DNA of 64,000 nt, from positions 62,001-126,000 of the forward strand of contig CAJTZF010000004.1 in the NCBI GenBank assembly GCA_910584245.1, given 5' to 3'. A program made the position numbers and the translations under genes. The DNA comes from an uncultured Eubacterium sp. (GTDB lineage: Bacteria > Bacillota > Clostridia > Lachnospirales > Lachnospiraceae). The notes below the pieces were generated by a model that was not told the origin of the DNA, ran no database searches, and was given only the letters and a program-made list of their open reading frames with translations. Below, piece by piece: positions 60,320-64,000 of this stretch (position 1 is its first letter; every line of letters starts with the position of its first letter).

Positions 60320-60637
60320 ATGGAACAAATACTACATATTGTGAAAAATCTGCTGATATTCATATTACTATTTTCGATTATTTCGAATTTGTTTTCAAAA
60401 TCGAGATACCAGAAGTATTTTGATTTTATTCAGGGGATTATTATTATCATCATAGTAATGATGCCGTTGTTTGCCTGGTTCACGAGCGATCATTTTCTGG
60501 ATGACAGCCTGATGGAAATTATACGGGAGAGGGAAGAGGATACTTATGAAAATGAACTTAAAATGATTGGTGAGCAGCGGGACCAGATGCTTCTGGGAGA
60601 CTTGGGGGAAGGGGGCGCGCAGAGGGCGGATGAGTGA
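60320..60637 (+). CDS. spoIIIAF: Stage III sporulation protein AF, short form
   Basis: A 105-residue protein with two TMs (about 10-26 and 36-56: FIQGIIIIIIVMMPLFAW) and a helical tail of about 45 residues. SpoIIIAF of Bacillus is about 206 residues and carries a ring-building domain in its second half. That domain is missing here, and the frame stops within the start of spoIIIAG (8-base overlap). GGAAAGGAGG precedes ATG 60320. Either a genuine compact version or a C-terminal loss; no broken remainder is seen downstream. Confidence 0.8.
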   Translation: MEQILHIVKNLLIFILLFSIISNLFSKSRYQKYFDFIQGIIIIIIVMMPLFAWFTSDHFLDDSLMEIIREREEDTYENELKMIGEQRDQMLLGDLGEGGAQRADE

Positions 60638-61172
60638 TTATTTTGAAAAGCTTAAGGAAATCGTTCATAAGGCGGGAATGTTCCGTATACTGGTTGTAAT
60701 CGTGTCGGGAGTGCTTTTGTTATTAATTTCTTATGGAAAGGTATTTGAAAAAGAAGAACCACGTCCGGCGGAGACCGTGGAAGAGGGTGATAGACAGGCG
60801 TCAACGGGCGAACTCGGAAATTACAGGGAACAGATGGAAAGCCAGGTAAAAGCGATACTCGAAAAGGTTGAAGGTGTGGGGGCAGTAGATGTGATGCTTA
60901 CATTGAAAGCATCCAGGGAAAAGGTTACGCTGAAAGACAACTCGGCATCGTCGGATAAGAGCGAAGAGGAAAGCGTTCTCCTCCAGGATGAAAATAAAAA
61001 TATGTCGCCGTATGTCGTCCAGGAGGTGGAGCCGGAAATTGAGGGAATTGTCGTCGTGTGTGCAGGGGGTGGCAATCCGACGATACAAAGAGAAATAATA
61101 GCAGGTATTTCTGCATTATTTCCCGTAGCGAGTCATAAAATTAAAGTAATGAAAAGTAAGGAGGCAAAGTAG
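60630..61172 (+). CDS. spoIIIAG: Stage III sporulation protein AG
   Basis: 180 residues from ATG 60630. One TM (about 17-34, FRILVVIVSGVLLLLIS), a Glu-rich linker, then a ring-building domain (YREQMESQVKAILEKVEGVG, GAVDVMLTLKASREK, IEGIVVVCAGGGNPTIQREI) that forms large rings in the intermembrane space. Its stop overlaps the spoIIIAH GTG. The upstream part of the open frame is a shadow. Confidence 0.94.
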   Translation: MSDYFEKLKEIVHKAGMFRILVVIVSGVLLLLISYGKVFEKEEPRPAETVEEGDRQASTGELGNYREQMESQVKAILEKVEGVGAVDVMLTLKASREKVTLKDNSASSDKSEEESVLLQDENKNMSPYVVQEVEPEIEGIVVVCAGGGNPTIQREIIAGISALFPVASHKIKVMKSKEAK

Positions 61173-61882
61173 TGAAGAAACTTTTGCGGAAAAATCAGAT
61201 TATTATAACGGCACTGGTCGTCATGGTTGCACTTGCCGGATATTTGAGCCTTACCAATGAGGACGAATTGGCTGTGGGCGTGCTGAACAGAGGTTCGGCG
61301 GTGAGTGAACAGGCAGCAGTGGGAACCGAGGAGGGGACGGATCCGGAAGAGCAAGCTTCTGAGGGTGCGTCGGAAGAAAAGCTCGCTGCGGAAAATGGGT
61401 CGCAGGAAGAGGTAAAAGACGATACGGTGGCAGATATTTCAGATGAGGATATTGCGGCCGCTGAGTCTAAATCCGCATCGAAAGAAAATGCCGGCGAAGC
61501 GGTGCTTGTAAACAATACAGTGGCCGCAGATTATTTTGAAGCGGCGAAGCTTTCGAGGGAACAGACGCGCGCTAAAAATAAGGAAACGCTCCTTGATCTC
61601 GTGAACAGCAAAAGTGCGTCGGAAGCCCAGAAGGAAAAGGCTATGAATGAGATCGTCGCGATGACAGCGGTAAATGAAAAAGAGACAGCGACAGAAAATC
61701 TCCTTGCCGCAAAGGGATTTCAGGAAGTGGTCGTCACCATCGTAGATGACAGCGTAGACGTTATCGTAAATGCCGAGACGCTCACAGAACAGCAGATTGC
61801 CCAGATCGAAGATGTGGTGAAGCGAAAGACAGAATGTTCTTCTGATAAAATTGTTATTTCTCCTGTTGGCAAAAAAGACTAA
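61172..61882 (+). CDS. spoIIIAH: Stage III sporulation protein AH
   Basis: 236 residues, GTG start overlapping the spoIIIAG TAG. One TM (about 10-28, IIITALVVMVALAGYLSL) followed by an unusually long Glu/Ala/Ser-rich acidic linker (about 35-115) and a C-terminal YscJ/FliF-like ring domain (about 120-236: YFEAAKLSREQTRAKNKETL, then ATENLLAAKGFQEVVVTIVD and SDKIVISPVGKK) that contacts SpoIIQ across the intermembrane space. Last gene of the spoIIIA operon. Confidence 0.95.
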   Translation: MKKLLRKNQIIITALVVMVALAGYLSLTNEDELAVGVLNRGSAVSEQAAVGTEEGTDPEEQASEGASEEKLAAENGSQEEVKDDTVADISDEDIAAAESKSASKENAGEAVLVNNTVAADYFEAAKLSREQTRAKNKETLLDLVNSKSASEAQKEKAMNEIVAMTAVNEKETATENLLAAKGFQEVVVTIVDDSVDVIVNAETLTEQQIAQIEDVVKRKTECSSDKIVISPVGKKD

Positions 61883-61894
61883 ATGTGGTAGAAT
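61866..61894 (+). promoter_or_regulatory. Promoter of the Asp23 gene
   Basis: TTGGCA (61866-61871), 17-base spacer, TAGAAT (61889-61894). It begins inside the last codons of spoIIIAH and precedes the asp23-like gene by about 57 bases. Confidence 0.65.
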
Positions 61895-61951
61895 AAAACC
61901 GTATATGTGCTTTTGGCATGTATATAGTTTGTGACAGATGAGGTGACAAGT

Positions 61952-62320
61952 ATGGCTAAAGATGTAATTGGTACAGAAGACAGCATTGGGGAAGTACAGA
62001 TCGCCAGCGAGGTTGTGTCTGCGATTGCCGGAATATCGGCATCCGAGGTGGAAGGAATCGAATCCATGTCGGGCGGCGGCATTAATGACATAGCGGGAAG
62101 GCTCGGCGTTAAGAACCATTCCAAAGGGGTAAAGGTTGATATTGCCGATAACCAGGCTACGGTGGATATTGCTGTAAACATGAAATTTGGCTACAGTATT
62201 CCGAAAGTATCAGCAAAGGTCCAGGAGAAAGTCGCCCAGGCAATCAACAGTATGACAGGATTGAAAGTGACGAAGGTCAATGTGAGGATTGCTGGTATTG
62301 TCCAGGCAGATGCAACATGA
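61952..62320 (+). CDS. Asp23/Gls24-family envelope stress protein
   Basis: 122 residues from ATG 61952 (GAGGTGACAAG upstream). The family signature is present: GEVQIASEVVSAIAGISASE, VEGIESMSGG, then VDIADNQATVDIAVNMKFGY and IPKVSAKVQEKVAQAINSM. In Bacillota such proteins gather at the membrane through AmaP and are linked to cell-wall stress; the copy before nusB is standard in Clostridia (YqhY position). No AmaP gene lies here. Confidence 0.93.
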   Translation: MAKDVIGTEDSIGEVQIASEVVSAIAGISASEVEGIESMSGGGINDIAGRLGVKNHSKGVKVDIADNQATVDIAVNMKFGYSIPKVSAKVQEKVAQAINSMTGLKVTKVNVRIAGIVQADAT

Positions 62321-62331
62321 GAGAGTCAAAT

Positions 62332-62396
62332 ACCTGTGCGCGGGTGCAGATAGGGACTGGGGAAATAGCAGTCCTGTTTGCTTTCCGCACACAGGT
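62332..62396 (+). terminator. Long hairpin between asp23 and nusB
   Basis: ACCTGTGCGCGG (62332-62343) pairs with CCGCACACAGGT (62385-62396; one mismatch), with an inner stem GGGACTG/CAGTCC. A TTGTTTGT tail follows. Terminator-like, or another member of the nested palindromes seen at 16.2 and 60.2 kb. Confidence 0.55.
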
Positions 62397-62429
62397 TGTT
62401 TGTCGTAAACAAAAGCAGCAAAAGCATGC

Positions 62430-62457
62430 TTGCAAGAATGGAGATTTGTGATATAAT
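62430..62457 (+). promoter_or_regulatory. Promoter-like boxes touching the nusB ATG
   Basis: TTGCAA (62430-62435), 16-base spacer, TATAAT (62452-62457), with ATG at 62458. If active, transcription would start inside the coding sequence, so it could not give the full protein from the usual ATG. Confidence 0.4.
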
Positions 62458-62877
62458 ATGACTAGAAGAGAAGTCAGAGAGCAGCTATTTATTTTACTTT
62501 TTCAAAAGGAATTTTATGGGGAAGCCGCGTTTGAGGAACAGAGAGAGACGTATTTTCTCACCCAGCCAATGGAGAAAGAGGACAAGGAGTATATAACGGG
62601 GAAACTGGAGCGGATCGGCGAAGCTTTGCCGGAGATTGACGAGATGATTTCCAGTCATTCGATCGGCTGGAAAATTGACCGGATTGGAAAGGAAGAGCTG
62701 GCTGTTTTGAGACTGGCCGTGTATGAGGCTGTTTATGATGAGGATATTCCAGTCGGTGTGGCTGTGAATGAGGCGGTGGAGCTTGGCAAGAAATATGGGG
62801 AAGAAGGCGGAGCTTCTTTTATCAATGGAATATTAGGGAATATAGTGAGCGATGTGCCAGCGCAGCAGGGAAACTAA
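62458..62877 (+). CDS. nusB: Transcription antitermination factor NusB
   Basis: 139 residues, all-helical RNA-binding protein that acts with NusE (S10) at boxA of rRNA operons. Family motifs: MTRREVREQLFILLFQKEF, LAVLRLAVYEAVYDEDIPVG, VAVNEAVELGKKYGEEGGAS and FINGILGNI. The only ribosome site (GGAG) lies 14 bases before the ATG, unusually far. Positioned between asp23 and xseA as in many Clostridia. Confidence 0.95.
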   Translation: MTRREVREQLFILLFQKEFYGEAAFEEQRETYFLTQPMEKEDKEYITGKLERIGEALPEIDEMISSHSIGWKIDRIGKEELAVLRLAVYEAVYDEDIPVGVAVNEAVELGKKYGEEGGASFINGILGNIVSDVPAQQGN

Positions 62878-62920
62878 AAAGAGTGGTTTGTGCATTAGGC
62901 GGGCGCGGATGGAGATTACT

Positions 62921-64000
62921 ATGAATAGAGGACAGGTGTATTCTGTTTCAGCCATTAACCGTTTTATAAAAGATATGTTTTCAAATGAATATGCGCTTTC
63001 CGTCGTGTTTGTAAAGGGCGAGATTTCTAATTGCAAATATCACAGTTCGGGACATATTTATTTTACGCTGAAGGACGCGGCCTCCTCTCTTGCCTGTGTG
63101 ATGTTTGCAGGCGACCGGAGGGGATTGGAATTCCGGCTGGAGGATGGCCAGGAGGTTGTGATCGGTGGAACGGTCAACGTGTATGAGAGAGATGGAAAGT
63201 ACCAGTTATACGCAAAGAAAGTCACGCTTGCAGGTGACGGCATATTGTATGAGAAGTACGGGCAATTGAAGAAGAAGCTTGAGAGGAAGGGTTTTTTTGA
63301 CGAGAATAGGAAAAAGCCGATTCCCAAATATGTAAAGAGGGTCGGGATTGTCACGGCCCAGACAGGGGCTGCCATCCAGGACATGCTTCAAATTTCTGCC
63401 CGGAGAAACCCATATGTCCAGTTAATGCTATATCCGGCGAAAGTACAGGGAGAAGGGGCATCTGATACGATCGTGGAAGGGATTCGGTATTTGGACAAGC
63501 TCGGTGTAGACGTTATTATTGTCGGCCGCGGCGGGGGTTCCATTGAGGATTTATGGGCGTTTAATGAAGAGAAAACGGCAATAGCGATTTATGAGTGCAG
63601 CACACCCATTGTGTCCGCCGTAGGGCATGAGACGGATACGACAATCGCAGATTATGTGGCGGATTTGCGGGCGCCGACGCCATCGGCTGCGGCGGAGCTC
63701 GTTATATATGATGTAAGGCAGGTGTTAGAGCAGATATACCGTTGTAAGGAACGCATGATTCGGGCGGCGCTCGATCAGATAGATGAGGCGAGGCTGGGCA
63801 TGGAATATTTGGAAAAAAGACTTCGCGTGTTCCATCCGGGAAACCAGGTGCTTCAGAAGCGCCAGTATTTGACGGATATGGAGGAAAAGCTTTTCCTGGG
63901 TATGGAACGCGTAGTGAATGAATACAAGCACCAGCTGCAGCTGTTGGCTGGAAGGCTGGACGGATTGTCTCCGCTCAAGCGGCTGGCGAGTGGATTTGCT
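62921..64000 (+). CDS. xseA: Exodeoxyribonuclease VII large subunit, 3'-truncated by window edge
   Basis: Large subunit of exonuclease VII, which degrades single-stranded DNA with the small subunit XseB. 360 codons are in the window; it is cut about 40 residues before its expected end. An OB-fold lies at about 1-100 (SVSAINRFIKDMFSNEYALS, VVFVKGEISNCKYHSSGHIY) and the catalytic domain after it (VGIVTAQTGAAIQDMLQ, VDVIIVGRGGGSIEDLWAFN, VSAVGHETDTTIADYVAD, RAPTPSAAAE). ATG 62921 has GGAG six bases before; ATG 62909 in frame is an alternative. Expected followers (xseB, ispA) lie outside. Confidence 0.96.
   Translation, partial: MNRGQVYSVSAINRFIKDMFSNEYALSVVFVKGEISNCKYHSSGHIYFTLKDAASSLACVMFAGDRRGLEFRLEDGQEVVIGGTVNVYERDGKYQLYAKKVTLAGDGILYEKYGQLKKKLERKGFFDENRKKPIPKYVKRVGIVTAQTGAAIQDMLQISARRNPYVQLMLYPAKVQGEGASDTIVEGIRYLDKLGVDVIIVGRGGGSIEDLWAFNEEKTAIAIYECSTPIVSAVGHETDTTIADYVADLRAPTPSAAAELVIYDVRQVLEQIYRCKERMIRAALDQIDEARLGMEYLEKRLRVFHPGNQVLQKRQYLTDMEEKLFLGMERVVNEYKHQLQLLAGRLDGLSPLKRLASGFA

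Noticed and set aside
1..64000. CRISPR array, prophage or complete insertion sequence
   Set aside because: No regularly spaced short repeats, no integrase or phage structural genes and no intact transposase were found; only possible transposase debris near 7.4 kb.

Overview
The window reads as chromosome from an anaerobic, endospore-forming, motile member of the Lachnospiraceae / Clostridium cluster XIVa type. This rests on gene content: a complete spoIIIAA-AH operon, cheC/cheD with a chemoreceptor, an AmtB-PII fusion, RsgI-like anti-sigma factors, DUF4340/GldG-type ABC genes and GH115/GH2 glycosidases. Codon use is moderate-GC, and Shine-Dalgarno sites are of the AGGAGG type. The species cannot be named from sequence alone.

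Layout. 1-687 is the 3' part of tpiA. About 0.7-11.1 kb is an accessory stretch of small, unrelated genes: a YdeI-like protein, a methyltransferase, a cytidine-deaminase-like protein, an acetyltransferase fusion, a SpoIIM-like protein, a carboxymuconolactone-decarboxylase-like protein with a divergent MerR regulator, and two unknown membrane-anchored proteins. It also holds gene remnants. Inside it is a tightly packed four-gene cassette (4092-7284): an HTH protein, a possible uracil-DNA-glycosylase-fold protein, a PD-(D/E)XK-like protein and a beta-CASP metallo-hydrolase. 11.2-16.1 kb is a GldA/F/G-like ABC operon ending in a DUF4340 protein. Then follow cysS, a chemoreceptor, two lipoproteins and a GH2 beta-galactosidase-type enzyme on the minus strand. 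A housekeeping run follows (GNAT, thiD, a membrane protein, DUF2164, a Cof-type HAD, a PfkB kinase).

28.9-30.5 kb encodes a small secreted Cys/His/Gly-rich protein, an ECF sigma factor and an RsgI-like anti-sigma factor. An AmtB-PII fusion gene follows, behind a promoter and a leader terminator. 34.4-42.8 kb is a glucuronoxylan locus: two GH115 genes, one with a signal peptide and one without, flanking a minus-strand AraC regulator. Next come a secreted beta-helix protein, prfC, tRNA-Gln(CTG), guaB, an amidase, cheD, cheC and a decayed HAD gene. 50.2-56.6 kb holds a second ECF sigma/DUF4179 pair and a two-component system with an ABC exporter. The window ends with spoIIIAA-AH, asp23, nusB and the 5' part of xseA.

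What stands out: (i) the 4.1-7.3 kb cassette of predicted nucleic-acid-acting proteins; (ii) two genes broken by one base exactly at -1 slippery-type sites, a HIV-type U_UUU_UUA in a GH115 signal peptide and C_AAA_AAG in the beta-CASP gene; (iii) an identical 10-mer followed at identical spacing by a G(A/T)AG(T/A)C element upstream of both ECF sigma operons, which looks like an ECF promoter; (iv) a possible leader attenuator with an ANTAR-type hexaloop before the AmtB-PII fusion; (v) a promoter-terminator pair with no ORF upstream of spoIIIAA, which may encode a small RNA. All functional statements come from reading motifs by eye; no database search was run.
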